A stretch of DNA of 64,000 bases, taken from Salinimicrobium sp963709775. GTDB lineage: Bacteria; Bacteroidota; Bacteroidia; Flavobacteriales; Flavobacteriaceae. Below, piece after piece: positions 19,289-27,989 of the stretch (positions are counted from its first letter, which is position 1; every line of letters starts with the position of its first letter). Made by a program: the position numbers and the translations under genes. The stretch spans positions 5,011 to 69,010 of the forward strand of contig CAVPXS010000022.1 of NCBI GenBank assembly GCA_963709775.1, read 5' to 3'. The notes below the pieces were generated by a model. It was not told the origin of the DNA, searched no databases, and worked only from the letters and a program-made list of their open reading frames with translations.

Positions 19289-19374
19289 ATTATTTAATCG
19301 GGTTTTAACAGGACATAAGTTTCAGTTTATCAGGAATTTTCTGTAAATTAACTGTAATCTAAAATCCTTGTGCC

Positions 19375-19572
19375 ATGGAAGAGTTTTTGTTAAACGAGAT
19401 ATTTCTGTACCTGGCCCTGGCATGTGTCTGTGTCGCTTTTTTTCTTTGGATAAGAAGCGTAAAAAGAAGGAAAAAGGAACTGGAGTGGCGTCGTTCGCTA
19501 AGCAAAAAGATCCGCGGGAAATTCAGAAGAAAGAACGGGAACAATACGCCCGAAATGAATATTGGAGAATAG
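19375..19572 (+). CDS. Small single-pass membrane protein with basic tail
   Basis: 65 residues: MEEFLLNEIFLYLALACVCVAFFLWIRSVKRRKKELEWRRSLSKK and on. A single membrane helix precedes a basic tail, the same plan as the gene at 19136. An overlapping frame is also open and runs to 19601, ending KKEREQYARNEYWRIAFSRSIIKK. A one-base indel in the A-rich stretch near 19460 could mean the true C-terminus is that one. Function unknown. Confidence 0.45.
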   Translation: MEEFLLNEIFLYLALACVCVAFFLWIRSVKRRKKELEWRRSLSKKIRGKFRRKNGNNTPEMNIGE

Positions 19573-19833
19573 CCTTCAGCCGGAGTATTATTAAAAAATA
19601 ATCTCCTGTTCCTTCACCAGACACTTCTGGAAATTCCTCTCAAAAAGGTCATTTTTAAGAGGTGTTAATGAGAAGTTTCAGAAATAAGATCTTCTAAACA
19701 TTTCTGGATGTATTGTCTTTTCATTCAGGGCGTGTGAACTTTTCAAAAACCCTGTTTGCTTTCCGTTTCAAAAACACTTCAAATTTTCCTACTTTAGGCA
19801 ACCTTTCACAGAGGAGATATTAAAATTGAAAAC

Positions 19834-20409
19834 ATGAAGATTTACACAAAAACAGGAGACAAAGGCACTACTGCTCTTTTTGGCGGCACCCGGGTTCCCA
19901 AACATCATATTCGCATTGAAAGTTACGGCACAGTAGACGAGCTAAATTCTAACCTGGGCCTCCTGCGCGACCAGCAGGTGGATGAGCACAGCAAGGAGAT
20001 CATCTTAAAGATCCAGGACCGGCTGTTCACCATAGGTTCCACCCTTGCAACCGATCCTCAAAAAGCAGTGCTTAAAAGTGGGAAAAAGCGCCTGGAGATC
20101 CCTTTGATCTCACAAGAGGATATTGAGCTGCTGGAGCAGGAAATGGATAAAATGAATGAAGCTCTACCGCCTATGACACATTTTGTACTTCCGGGAGGGC
20201 ATCAAACCGTGTCAGTTTGTCACGTAGCCCGCTGTGTATGCCGCCGCGCCGAGCGTTTAGCCACTGCCCTATACGAAATTGAACCTTTTGAGGAGCAGGT
20301 GCTGCAGTACCTCAACCGCCTAAGTGACTATCTTTTTGTGCTGGCACGAAAGTTGTCTCATGATCTACAGGCAGAGGAAATCCAATGGATTCCGCAGAAG
20401 GAATCTTAA
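19834..20409 (+). CDS. Cob(I)yrinic acid a,c-diamide adenosyltransferase, PduO type
   Basis: 191 residues. It begins MKIYTKTGDKGTTALFGGTRVPKHHIRIESYGTVDELNSNLGLLR, the ATP-binding N-terminus of PduO-type adenosyltransferases. HVARCVCRRAERLATAL follows, which holds the conserved Arg residues, then YLNRLSDYLFVLARK. It transfers the adenosyl group of ATP to cob(I)alamin, making the coenzyme for B12-dependent enzymes such as methylmalonyl-CoA mutase or ribonucleotide reductase. TACTTTAG at 19790, one base off TAnnTTTG, is a possible -7 box. It stands alone. Confidence 0.93.
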   Translation: MKIYTKTGDKGTTALFGGTRVPKHHIRIESYGTVDELNSNLGLLRDQQVDEHSKEIILKIQDRLFTIGSTLATDPQKAVLKSGKKRLEIPLISQEDIELLEQEMDKMNEALPPMTHFVLPGGHQTVSVCHVARCVCRRAERLATALYEIEPFEEQVLQYLNRLSDYLFVLARKLSHDLQAEEIQWIPQKES

Positions 20410-20512
20410 AATTCCGATCCTGCAAATTTTTTACTTAAGGCCTCTATTTTATAAGGAATTACAGTGGAAGAGATACGTTCTTAAAATTAGTGATAAAAAG
20501 ATGATTTTTTTC

Positions 20513-20542
20513 TTGACTATCTCGTCAAAAAAATTATTTTTG
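20513..20542 (+). promoter_or_regulatory. Bacteroidota promoter for the DUF2795 gene
   Basis: TTG at 20513-20515, a 19-bp spacer, then TATTTTTG at 20535-20542. This is an exact match to TTG-N19-TAnnTTTG, and the ATG at 20566 follows 23 bp later. It is the best promoter match in the window. Confidence 0.75.
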
Positions 20543-20565
20543 CAAAAATTAAAACCGATTAACCA

Positions 20566-20787
20566 ATGTATTGGACATTAGAATTAGCATCCTACCTTAG
20601 TGATGCGCCATGGCCCGCCACAAAAGATGAGTTAATTGATTACGCCATCAGGACGGGTGCGCCCCTGGAGGTTGTCGAAAACCTGCAGGCTATTGAAGAT
20701 GAGGGAGATTCCTATGATTCAATAGAGGAAATCTGGCCCGATTACCCTACAGATGAGGACTACCTCTGGAATGAAGATGAATATTAA
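20566..20787 (+). CDS. DUF2795 family small acidic protein
   Basis: 73 residues, MYWTLELASYLSDAPWPATKDELIDYAIRTGAPLEVVENLQAIEDEG, then an acidic tail rich in Asp, Glu and Tyr. The LELASYLSDAPWPATKDELIDYA region is the DUF2795 pattern, a short helical domain of unknown role common in Bacteroidota upstream of secA. A strong promoter precedes it and a terminator-like hairpin follows, so it is probably a monocistron. Highly acidic; cytoplasmic. Confidence 0.85.
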   Translation: MYWTLELASYLSDAPWPATKDELIDYAIRTGAPLEVVENLQAIEDEGDSYDSIEEIWPDYPTDEDYLWNEDEY

Positions 20788-20814
20788 AAGCACACTTAAA
20801 TAACAGCAGAAAAA

Positions 20815-20840
20815 AGTCTCAGAATTGAGGCTTTTTTTTT
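20815..20840 (+). terminator. Rho-independent terminator after the DUF2795 gene
   Basis: AGTCTCA, GAAT loop, TGAGGCT (one G-T pair) followed by nine T's. It lies 27 bp after the stop codon. Confidence 0.75.
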
Positions 20841-20843
20841 GCT

Positions 20844-20851
20844 TAACTTTG
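20844..20851 (+). promoter_or_regulatory. Bacteroidota -7 box for secA
   Basis: TAACTTTG matches TAnnTTTG, 24 bp before the secA ATG. TTG at 20825 is a possible but close -33 element (16-bp spacing). Confidence 0.5.
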
Positions 20852-20875
20852 ACATATTAAATACCACAAAAACAT

Positions 20876-23800
20876 ATGAGTTTTTTAGATACCGTATTGA
20901 AAGTTTTTGTCGGCGACAAGTCTAAGAAAGACATTAAGGAGATCCAGCCTATAGTCAACCAGATCCTCGCTCTCGAAAAAGAATATGAAGCTCTTAGCCT
21001 GGATGAACTCCGCGCCAAGACCACAGCTTTCAAGACCAGGATTAAAGATGCGCTTAAGGAGGTGAATGAACAGATCACCAGTCTAAATGCCGAAGCCGAT
21101 GCATCTGAAGATATTACCCGAAAAGAAGACATTTACGCCGAAGTTGACGCCTTAAAAGAGAAATCCTATGAGATCTCTGAAGGTGTTCTCAACGAGATCC
21201 TGCCCGAAGCATTTGCCACCGTTAAGGAAACAGCTAAACGTTTTAAAAACAATACCGAATTAAAGGTCACGGCATCTGCCTATGACCGCGAGCTTTCTGC
21301 CGAAAAAGATTATGTAAATCTTGAAGAAGATCATGCAATTTGGAAAAATTCATGGGATGCTGCAGGAAAACCCATCACCTGGGATATGGTGCACTACGAT
21401 GTGCAGCTTATAGGTGGTGTCGCAATGCACCAGGGAAAGATCGCAGAGATGCAAACAGGGGAAGGTAAAACACTTGTGGCCACACTTCCCATGTACCTTA
21501 ACGGACTTACCGGGAACGGGGTACACCTGGTTACGGTGAACGATTACCTGGCAAAACGTGACAGCGCCTGGATGGCTCCTATTTTCCAGTTCCATGGCCT
21601 GACTGTTGACTGTATAGATTACCACCGTCCCAATTCGGCTTCCCGTAGAAAGGCATACAATGCCGATATCACCTACGGAACCAATAATGAATTTGGATTT
21701 GATTACCTGCGGGATAACATGTCCCATTCGCCCGACGATCTTGTACAACGTCCACACAACTACGCAATAGTAGATGAGGTGGATTCGGTGCTGGTTGATG
21801 ATGCGAGGACACCTCTTATTATTTCGGGACCAATTCCCAAGGGAGACGTACATGAATTCGATCAATTAAAACCCGCAATCGCAAACGTCGTTGAGGTACA
21901 GCGAAAATATTTAACCGGGGTTCTTGCTGAAGCCAAAAAACTTATAGCTTCCGGAAACACCGAAGAAGGTGGCCTGCAGTTGTTGCGCGTTTACCGCGGA
22001 CTTCCAAAGAACAAGGCTCTTATAAAATATCTGAGTGAGGAAGGTGTTAAGGCGCTTCTTCAAAAAACCGAGAACAAGTACATGGCCGATAACAACCGGG
22101 AAATGCCCACGGTTGATGCCGAATTGTACTTCGTGATCGAGGAGAAAAATAACCAGATCGACCTTACAGATAAGGGGATCGAATTCCTTTCAGGAAAAGA
22201 CGACCCCGATTTCTTTGTGATGCCCGAAATTGGAATGGAGATCGCAAAAATTGAGAAAGAAGGTCTTTCCAAAGAAGAAGAAGCCGAAAAGAAAGAAGAT
22301 CTTTTCCGCGACTACAGCGTAAAGAGCGAGCGAATTCACACCATGCGTCAGCTGTTAAAGGCTTACACCCTGTTTGAAAAAGACACCGAATATGTGGTGA
22401 TGGATAACAAGGTGAAGATCGTTGACGAGCAAACCGGTCGTATCATGGAAGGACGTCGTTACAGCGACGGACTGCACCAGGCTATCGAGGCTAAGGAGAA
22501 TGTGAAGATCGAAGATGCCACCCAAACCTTTGCTACGGTAACCCTTCAGAATTACTTCAGGATGTACAGCAAACTATCGGGGATGACCGGTACAGCTGTA
22601 ACCGAAGCAGGAGAATTATGGGAGATCTACAAACTGGATGTGGTAGAAATTCCGACGAACCGCCCTATAGCAAGAAAAGATAAAGAAGATTTGGTCTACA
22701 AGACCAAACGTGAAAAATACAATGCAGTAATTGATCATGTAACCGAACTTTCCAAAGCTGGAAGGCCGGTATTGATTGGTACTACTTCCGTAGAAATTTC
22801 GGAATTGTTAAGCCGTATGCTGAAGCTGCGCAACGTGCCGCACAACGTTCTTAACGCGAAACTGCACAAGAAAGAAGCCGATATTGTTGCCGAAGCAGGT
22901 AACTCGGGCGTTGTAACCATCGCCACCAACATGGCCGGTCGTGGTACAGATATTAAACTGTCCAAAGAAGTTAAGGAAGCCGGCGGTCTTGCCATTGTAG
23001 GTACAGAGCGTCACGACTCAAGACGTGTGGACAGGCAGTTAAGAGGTCGTGCAGGACGACAGGGAGATCCCGGTAGTTCTCAATTTTATGTGTCTCTCGA
23101 AGATAACCTGATGCGCCTGTTTGGATCTGAAAAGATCGCGAAACTAATGGACCGTATGGGTCTGGAAGAAGGAGAAGTGATCCAGCATTCCATGATCTCT
23201 AAATCCATTGAACGCGCTCAGAAAAAGGTGGAAGAGAACAACTTTGGAGTACGTAAGCGACTTCTGGAGTATGACGATGTGATGAATGCCCAGCGTGAGG
23301 TGGTTTATAAGCGACGTTATCACGCTTTATTTGGAGACAGACTGCGTGTGGATATTTCGAACATGATCTATGATACTGCAGAAGGTATTGCAGAAACAAA
23401 TAAACTGGCGAGCGACTTTAAGAACTTTGAGTTCGAACTTATTCGCTATTTCTCCATGAGTTCTCCTGTGACCAAGGAAGAGTTCGATAAAATGGATTTC
23501 CAAAAGATTGCAAGAACCGTTTACAAGGCTGCTTACGAGCACTACCTTGAAAAGATGAAGCGCAATGCCGAAGCTGCTTACCCTGTGATCAAGCAGGTGT
23601 GGGAAGATAAAGGCAATAGCTTTGAAAGGATCGCTGTTCCATTTACCGATGGTACGAAAACCCTGCAGGTGGTTACCAATCTTGAAAAAGCATATGAAAG
23701 TGAAGGTAAGCAGTTGATCACCGACTTTGAAAAGAACATAAGTTTGGCGATCATTGACGACGCCTGGAAGACTCACCTAAGAAAGATGGACGAGCTTAAG

Positions 23801-24235
23801 CAGAGTGTACAGTTGGCTGTACACGAGCAAAAAGATCCTTTGTTGATCTATAAGTTCGAAGCTTTTGAATTGTTCAAGGTGATGCTTGACCTGGTAAACA
23901 AAGATGTGATCTCCTTCCTGTTCAAAGGAGAACTTCCTGCACCAAATCCTGCTCAAATTAAAGAGGCAAGACAAACCAGGAAGAAAGAAACTGTTGAGAC
24001 TTCGAAAGAAGAGATCCCGAATATGGATGAGAGAGCTGCCCAAAGCAGGGCTGCAGGTCAAACACAGCAACGTCGCCCGCAGGTAACGGAAACCATCACC
24101 CGGGAACGTCCAAAAATTGGTCGTAACGACAAAGTGACCATTAAAAATGTTATGACGGGAGAGAATAAGAGTATGAAGTTCAAACAAGCCATCCCACTAC
24201 TCGACAAAGGAGACTGGGTGCTTGTCGATGAATAA
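20876..24235 (+). CDS. secA: Preprotein translocase ATPase SecA
   Basis: 1119 residues, intact. Walker A MQTGEGKTLVATLP near residue 193, VNDYLAKRD, YGTNNEFGFDYLRDNM, the DEVDSVLVDDARTPLIISG DEAD-type motif near 300, and the C-terminal helicase motifs TNMAGRGTDIKL, GTERHDSRRVDRQLRGRAGRQGDPG. The protein is longer than the ~900-residue SecA of proteobacteria because of insertions in the N-terminal half, as is usual in Bacteroidota. It ends KGDWVLVDE and has no Cys-rich zinc tail. It drives protein export through SecYEG. It has its own promoter and a terminator, and is flanked by unrelated genes. Confidence 0.98.
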   Translation: MSFLDTVLKVFVGDKSKKDIKEIQPIVNQILALEKEYEALSLDELRAKTTAFKTRIKDALKEVNEQITSLNAEADASEDITRKEDIYAEVDALKEKSYEISEGVLNEILPEAFATVKETAKRFKNNTELKVTASAYDRELSAEKDYVNLEEDHAIWKNSWDAAGKPITWDMVHYDVQLIGGVAMHQGKIAEMQTGEGKTLVATLPMYLNGLTGNGVHLVTVNDYLAKRDSAWMAPIFQFHGLTVDCIDYHRPNSASRRKAYNADITYGTNNEFGFDYLRDNMSHSPDDLVQRPHNYAIVDEVDSVLVDDARTPLIISGPIPKGDVHEFDQLKPAIANVVEVQRKYLTGVLAEAKKLIASGNTEEGGLQLLRVYRGLPKNKALIKYLSEEGVKALLQKTENKYMADNNREMPTVDAELYFVIEEKNNQIDLTDKGIEFLSGKDDPDFFVMPEIGMEIAKIEKEGLSKEEEAEKKEDLFRDYSVKSERIHTMRQLLKAYTLFEKDTEYVVMDNKVKIVDEQTGRIMEGRRYSDGLHQAIEAKENVKIEDATQTFATVTLQNYFRMYSKLSGMTGTAVTEAGELWEIYKLDVVEIPTNRPIARKDKEDLVYKTKREKYNAVIDHVTELSKAGRPVLIGTTSVEISELLSRMLKLRNVPHNVLNAKLHKKEADIVAEAGNSGVVTIATNMAGRGTDIKLSKEVKEAGGLAIVGTERHDSRRVDRQLRGRAGRQGDPGSSQFYVSLEDNLMRLFGSEKIAKLMDRMGLEEGEVIQHSMISKSIERAQKKVEENNFGVRKRLLEYDDVMNAQREVVYKRRYHALFGDRLRVDISNMIYDTAEGIAETNKLASDFKNFEFELIRYFSMSSPVTKEEFDKMDFQKIARTVYKAAYEHYLEKMKRNAEAAYPVIKQVWEDKGNSFERIAVPFTDGTKTLQVVTNLEKAYESEGKQLITDFEKNISLAIIDDAWKTHLRKMDELKQSVQLAVHEQKDPLLIYKFEAFELFKVMLDLVNKDVISFLFKGELPAPNPAQIKEARQTRKKETVETSKEEIPNMDERAAQSRAAGQTQQRRPQVTETITRERPKIGRNDKVTIKNVMTGENKSMKFKQAIPLLDKGDWVLVDE

Positions 24236-24239
24236 ACCT

Positions 24240-24620
24240 TCCACCCGGATTTTTCTCCCCTTTTTTCAAGGGGAGATGTCCGCAGGACAGAGGGGTCCGG
24301 GAGATGTCCGTAGGACAGAGGGGTAAGGCCTGAAGAGCAGAATTGCTTTTCAGGCCTTTTCCTTTTTATTAGCCCTACGTCATGCTGAATTTATTTCAGC
24401 ATTTTCCTTTAAGAAGCTCCCGTCATTCTGAATTTATTTCAGAATCTATCAGACTCTACTGCCATAAATGAGAACCTGAAACAAGTTCAGGTTGACGAAA
24501 TTACTCCCCGTCATGCTGAATTTATTTCAGCATCTCCTCTCAGAAACTCCGTCATTCTGAATTTATTTCAGAATCTATTCAGGTTCTAATTCAATTGATG
24601 TGAATCCAATTTTCAATTTT
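24240..24620. repeat. Terminator region and REP-like hairpins after secA
   Basis: GGGAGATGTCCGCAGGACAG occurs twice near 24272-24325. Four alternating hairpins follow: two based on GTCATGCTGAATTTATTTCA (near 24380 and 24510) and two based on GTCATTCTGAATTTATTTCA (near 24423 and 24550). An AACCTGAAACAAGTTCAGGTT palindrome lies near 24472-24492, between the two pairs. Confidence 0.7.
24325..24366 (+). terminator. Terminator after secA
   Basis: AAGGCCTGAA and TTCAGGCCTT form a 10-bp stem around a 14-base loop, followed by TT and C/T-rich sequence. It lies 90 bp past the secA stop. Confidence 0.65.
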
Positions 24621-24684
24621 CTTTTTTTATTGTCCTGTCTAAAAATGCTTTTTTTCCTATTTTTATAGAACCAACCTTTCTACT

Positions 24685-25204
24685 ATGAGAAAATACCGCA
24701 TCGAAATCAAATGGGCTATTATTTTCTCTGTTGTCATGATCCTGTGGATGCTGGGAGAGAAAATATTGGGGCTTCACGATGAATACATAGCAGACCACTC
24801 CTTCTACACCAGCTTTTTCGCGATTGTCGCTATTGGGATCTACCTGCTTGCCCTTTACGACAAACGTAAGAATTACCATAACGGCTTTATGAGCTGGCAG
24901 GAAGGATTTAAAGTCGGGAGCTATCCTCACAGCCGGAATAGTCATCCTCTCCCCTTTTGTACAGCTTCTCATAAGCCAGGTCATTACCCCCGAATACTTC
25001 AGGAATATCACCGAATATTCCATAGAAGCAGGCGAAATGAACCGGGAAGAGGCGGAGTTGTACTTTAGTCTTAAGAATTACATCATGCAAAGTATGGTTT
25101 GGGCAGCAATCACAGGTTTGATCACCGCAGCCATTGCAGCATTGATTCTCCGCCGCAAAGTACCCAATCCCAATCAGGTGAAAGGAACTACTCCATATAG
25201 ATAA
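24685..25204 (+). CDS. DUF4199 family membrane protein, one frameshift
   Basis: Joined frames give about 172 residues: MRKYRIEIKWAIIFSVVMILWMLGEKILGLHD, YTSFFAIVAIGIYLLALYDKR, FMSWQEGFKVG, then in the second frame ILTAGIVILSPFVQLLISQVITPEYF, ITEYSIEAGEMNREEAELYFSLKNYIMQS and AAITGLITAAIAALILRRK. Four membrane helices and the MSWQEGFK motif are typical of DUF4199. The break near 24915 is a GGG that would read GG in an intact gene, so a sequencing error is quite possible. Function unknown. Confidence 0.75.
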
Positions 25205-25284
25205 CAGGCCATGGCAAGTTTCAGAAAGATCTTCCGCAGAAATATTTCTTCTTATAATGTACTCTGTTCCGGAATAATTTCTTT

Positions 25285-25345
25285 TTTGAAGCGCCAAAAA
25301 GATCTGCGGAAAACCTCTTCCAAAATGCCATTTTTGGCCCCTCAT
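25285..25345. repeat. CATTTTT palindrome family, copy
   Basis: GATCTGCGGAAAACCTCTTC then CAAAATGCCATTTTTGGCC. The same core occurs at 19621-19670, 33105-33160, 36903-36958, 37170-37200, 37370-37400 and 37672-37700. A 65-codon frame across it (25211-25408) is not supported as a gene. Confidence 0.6.
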
Positions 25346-25417
25346 TTTAACAGCTCTTTAGCAGCAAAAGCAAGCCCTTATGCCTACCTTAAAGGGACCA
25401 ACCTATAAGACTGAAAA

Positions 25418-25948
25418 ATGAAGATTGAAGACAACGAAAAAAAGATAAAATTAGCCGAAGACCAGGGAAAAGCATATTCGGCAGCCCTGGATTACATGAA
25501 AGAAATGGACAACCACGCCGAAAAGGAAGTGGATGATTATATTATAAGCCTGGCTTCTGAAGAAGCTGAAGGCACCTACCAACTTCAGGAAGGAAAGCTG
25601 AAGTGGAACACTCCAAAAGAAGGTTTTAATACGCACCTGGAAATCGTGGTGAGAGACAGGAAAGACAAGCGATTCATTCCGGGCCTAAAGATCCGCGGAA
25701 AAGTGCTGGATCAGGATGGAAAGCAGATCGTTGAGACAGATTTCCCACTCCTGTGGCATCCATTCCTGCTGCATTATGGCGCATTTTTTAAAATTCCAAA
25801 AGAAGGAAAATATAAAGTCCAACTGGAAATTCCTGCACCCGAATTCCACAGGCATGATGAGATAAAAGGAAAACGTTACGAGAAGGATGTAAATGTCGAA
25901 ATCGAAATCGAAATGGAAACAGGCAGGGAACCTCATGGACCGGAATAG
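25418..25948 (+). CDS. Putative P19/Tp34-type iron-transport domain protein
   Basis: 176 residues. The N-terminal 40 residues are helical and charged. The rest is beta-rich: HLEIVVRDRKDKRFIPGLKIRGKVLDQDGK, FPLLWHPFLLHYGAFFKIPKEGKYKVQLEIPAPEFHRHDEIKGKRY. The HYGAFFKIP...GKY...RHD pattern with several His residues resembles the periplasmic Fe2+ protein family (P19/Tp34). No signal peptide is visible, which is odd for that family. It lies 21 bp upstream of a VIT/CCC1 iron or manganese transporter gene, which supports a metal role. The family call is by memory of motifs only. Confidence 0.5.
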   Translation: MKIEDNEKKIKLAEDQGKAYSAALDYMKEMDNHAEKEVDDYIISLASEEAEGTYQLQEGKLKWNTPKEGFNTHLEIVVRDRKDKRFIPGLKIRGKVLDQDGKQIVETDFPLLWHPFLLHYGAFFKIPKEGKYKVQLEIPAPEFHRHDEIKGKRYEKDVNVEIEIEMETGREPHGPE

Positions 25949-25969
25949 ACACTAATTAAATATGGCTCC

Positions 25970-26701
25970 ATGAAGGAAAAACAACTCCACTCTCAGGAAA
26001 AGATCCTCTTTTTCAACAAAGATTATATTTCTGAATTCGTGTACGGCGGCATCGATGGCGCCATCACCACCTTTGCGGTAGTAGCAGGAGCCGAAGGTGC
26101 CAGCCTTGGAATACAGGTTGTGGTCATCCTCGGACTCGCAAATCTAATTGCCGACGGCTTTTCAATGAGCGTCGGCAATTTCTTTTCTACCAAGGCAGAA
26201 CGGGACACCTTTGAACGCCATAAGCAGGTTGAATATTGGGAAATTGAAAACCTGCGGGAAAAGGAAGTAGAGGAAATAAGGGAAATCTATGCCGCCAAAG
26301 GCTTTAAAGGTGACCTGCTGGAACAGGTTGTGGACGTAATAACAGCCGATAAGGATGTATGGGTGGATACTATGATGAAAGAGGAACTGGAATTGGTAAA
26401 AAGCGATAAGGCTCCATATAAAACAGCCGGAATGACATTTTTCAGTTTCGTGGTCGTTGGTTCCGTTCCACTGCTTTCTTATCTTTTCACCGGCTCGGGA
26501 CCATCTATACAGGATGATCTTTTTCTTTACTCCTGTATCTTAACCGGAGTGGCCCTCGCCATTGTAGGTAGCCTTAAAAGTTTTGTGACCGAAAAGAATA
26601 TCCTTTTCGGCATTTTTGAGACCCTGCTGTTAGGAGGTTTGGCAGCCTTCCTCGCTTACTTCGTGGGAGATGTTCTGGAAAAGATGTTTGTGGCGATGTA
26701 G
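25970..26701 (+). CDS. VIT1/CCC1 family iron/manganese transporter
   Basis: 243 residues. The first membrane helix carries FVYGGIDGAITTFAVVAGAEGASLG, the family signature with the conserved Asp. The second has VVILGLANLIADGFSMSVGNFFSTKAERD. A charged cytoplasmic loop rich in Glu (about residues 80-145), which binds metal in this family, precedes three more helices (TFFSFVVVGSVPLLSYLF, YSCILTGVALAIVGSLKSF and ILFGIFETLLLGGLAAFLAYF). It should move Fe2+ or Mn2+ out of the cytoplasm. It starts 21 bp after the P19-like gene and is probably co-transcribed with it. Confidence 0.9.
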   Translation: MKEKQLHSQEKILFFNKDYISEFVYGGIDGAITTFAVVAGAEGASLGIQVVVILGLANLIADGFSMSVGNFFSTKAERDTFERHKQVEYWEIENLREKEVEEIREIYAAKGFKGDLLEQVVDVITADKDVWVDTMMKEELELVKSDKAPYKTAGMTFFSFVVVGSVPLLSYLFTGSGPSIQDDLFLYSCILTGVALAIVGSLKSFVTEKNILFGIFETLLLGGLAAFLAYFVGDVLEKMFVAM

Positions 26702-26848
26702 GAAATTTCTAATCCCGGAATTTCTTAACACCTGAATTCTTATTCTTAAATTTTACTGAATATTCTATTAAAAATCAGTGATTTAACAATTGGTTAGCAG
26801 TAAGGAATCTACAAACGTAACTATCTTCGAATTTATAAAACTATAACT

Positions 26849-27346
26849 ATGGAAGATCGTTACTCAAAATTTAAGAAGTTAAATTCGCTGCTTACCGAAA
26901 GTTTTGAAGCAGAACGTATTTATTACAACGCGGGCGAGGATGTACAGCAAGTGGAGTTAAAGCGATTCTTCAACTACGAAACTGTAAACCGAAACCGCTT
27001 TAGCTACGAAATTTCTGAACAGCTTGTTCAGGCAGACGTGGAACCCGCCAAGGAATGGGTACAAAAAGGAAATCTTGATCGCGACTGGCGGGAAGAGAGA
27101 AAAGCCCTTGTTAAGGCCAAACCCCTAAAACTGCTGAAAAAGTGCAGAAAAAAGGACGAGGAAAACCTGGAGCTGTATAATGAAATAATTGAAAATAAAG
27201 CTTTGCCTAAAGAGATCCTGAAGATCCTTAAAAAGCAAAAAGAAACCATAGAAAGTGCCGTACAGAAATGCCTTAAATACGAATCGGGAGAAGAAGCCTT
27301 AGACCCTTCCAATCGTCCAAGAGTTCGTAAGCTGAAGGCGATGTAA
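26849..27346 (+). CDS. DUF2383 / PA2169-like four-helix-bundle protein
   Basis: 165 residues, mostly helical: KKLNSLLTESFEAERIYYNAGEDV, LKRFFNYETVNRNRFSYEISEQLVQADVEP, DWREERKALV, LLKKCRKKDEENLELYNEIIENKALPKEILKILKKQKETIESAVQKC. The spacing of Glu and aromatic residues matches the ferritin-like DUF2383 family. The tail (GEEALDPSNRPRVRKLKAM) is not part of that domain. The function is not established; a metal or stress role is possible. It follows the iron transporter by 147 bp and ends in a strong terminator. Confidence 0.7.
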   Translation: MEDRYSKFKKLNSLLTESFEAERIYYNAGEDVQQVELKRFFNYETVNRNRFSYEISEQLVQADVEPAKEWVQKGNLDRDWREERKALVKAKPLKLLKKCRKKDEENLELYNEIIENKALPKEILKILKKQKETIESAVQKCLKYESGEEALDPSNRPRVRKLKAM

Positions 27347-27371
27347 TATGCACAAAAACTATTTCTACATT

Positions 27372-27395
27372 AAGCCCCTTTCGGGGCTTTTTTTA
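27372..27395 (+). terminator. Strong Rho-independent terminator
   Basis: AAGCCCC, TTTC loop, GGGGCTT followed by T's, 26 bp after the DUF2383 stop. Confidence 0.9.
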
Positions 27396-27419
27396 TTTCT
27401 AAGGAATCGATTTGTGAGC

Positions 27420-27965
27420 CTGACCATCAGCGCAAATTAAGAATCAAATATCATTCAGAGCGGAGCTTTTGCGAAGCGAAGAATCTTCTATGACAGCATG
27501 AGATTCCTCCTGCCGTCGGAATGACATTCTTATAACAGCTTTTGGCCGTTAGCCCTTGGCCTTTGGCTATATTTCCCAAACTCTTTGCGCTTCCCTCCCT
27601 TTAGGGCGGGGAAAAGAAGCGCGGGTGAGAACTTCACTGTCATTCAGAGCGAAGCTTTTGCGGAGCGAAGAATCTCTTTTTACAGCAGAGATTCCTCCTA
27701 TCGTCGGAATGACATTTCTCCCTTTAGGGCGGGGAAAAGAAGCGCAAGTGAGAATTCCAATGTCATTCAGAGCGAAGCTTTTGCGGAGCGAAGAATCTCT
27801 TATGACAGCTGAGAATCCTCCTATCGAATGTCATTCAGAGCGGAGCGAAGAATCTCTTATGACAGCAGAGATTCCTCCTGCCGTCGGAATGACATTTTAT
27901 TATACACCAGCTTTTGGTCTTTCGCTGTTATTCCGCAGCGATTCAACCTCCCAAACATGTTTCGG
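27420..27965. repeat. Composite repeat array, locus 3
   Basis: TGTCATTC...GAATGACA elements at 27450-27526 and 27638-27714, then two fused or truncated ones at 27761-27830 and 27829-27894. GCGCTTCC/CCCTTTAGGG hairpins lie near 27587-27622 and 27717-27745. Open frames of 149 and 75 codons run through it, but they simply translate the repeat and contain the same peptide two or three times. Confidence 0.8.
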
Positions 27966-27989
27966 CGCGGAAATTGTTTACATTAGCTT

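Noticed and set aside
25211..25408. 65-codon ORF after DUF4199
   Set aside because: It runs through a CATTTTT palindrome repeat and has no recognisable protein features.
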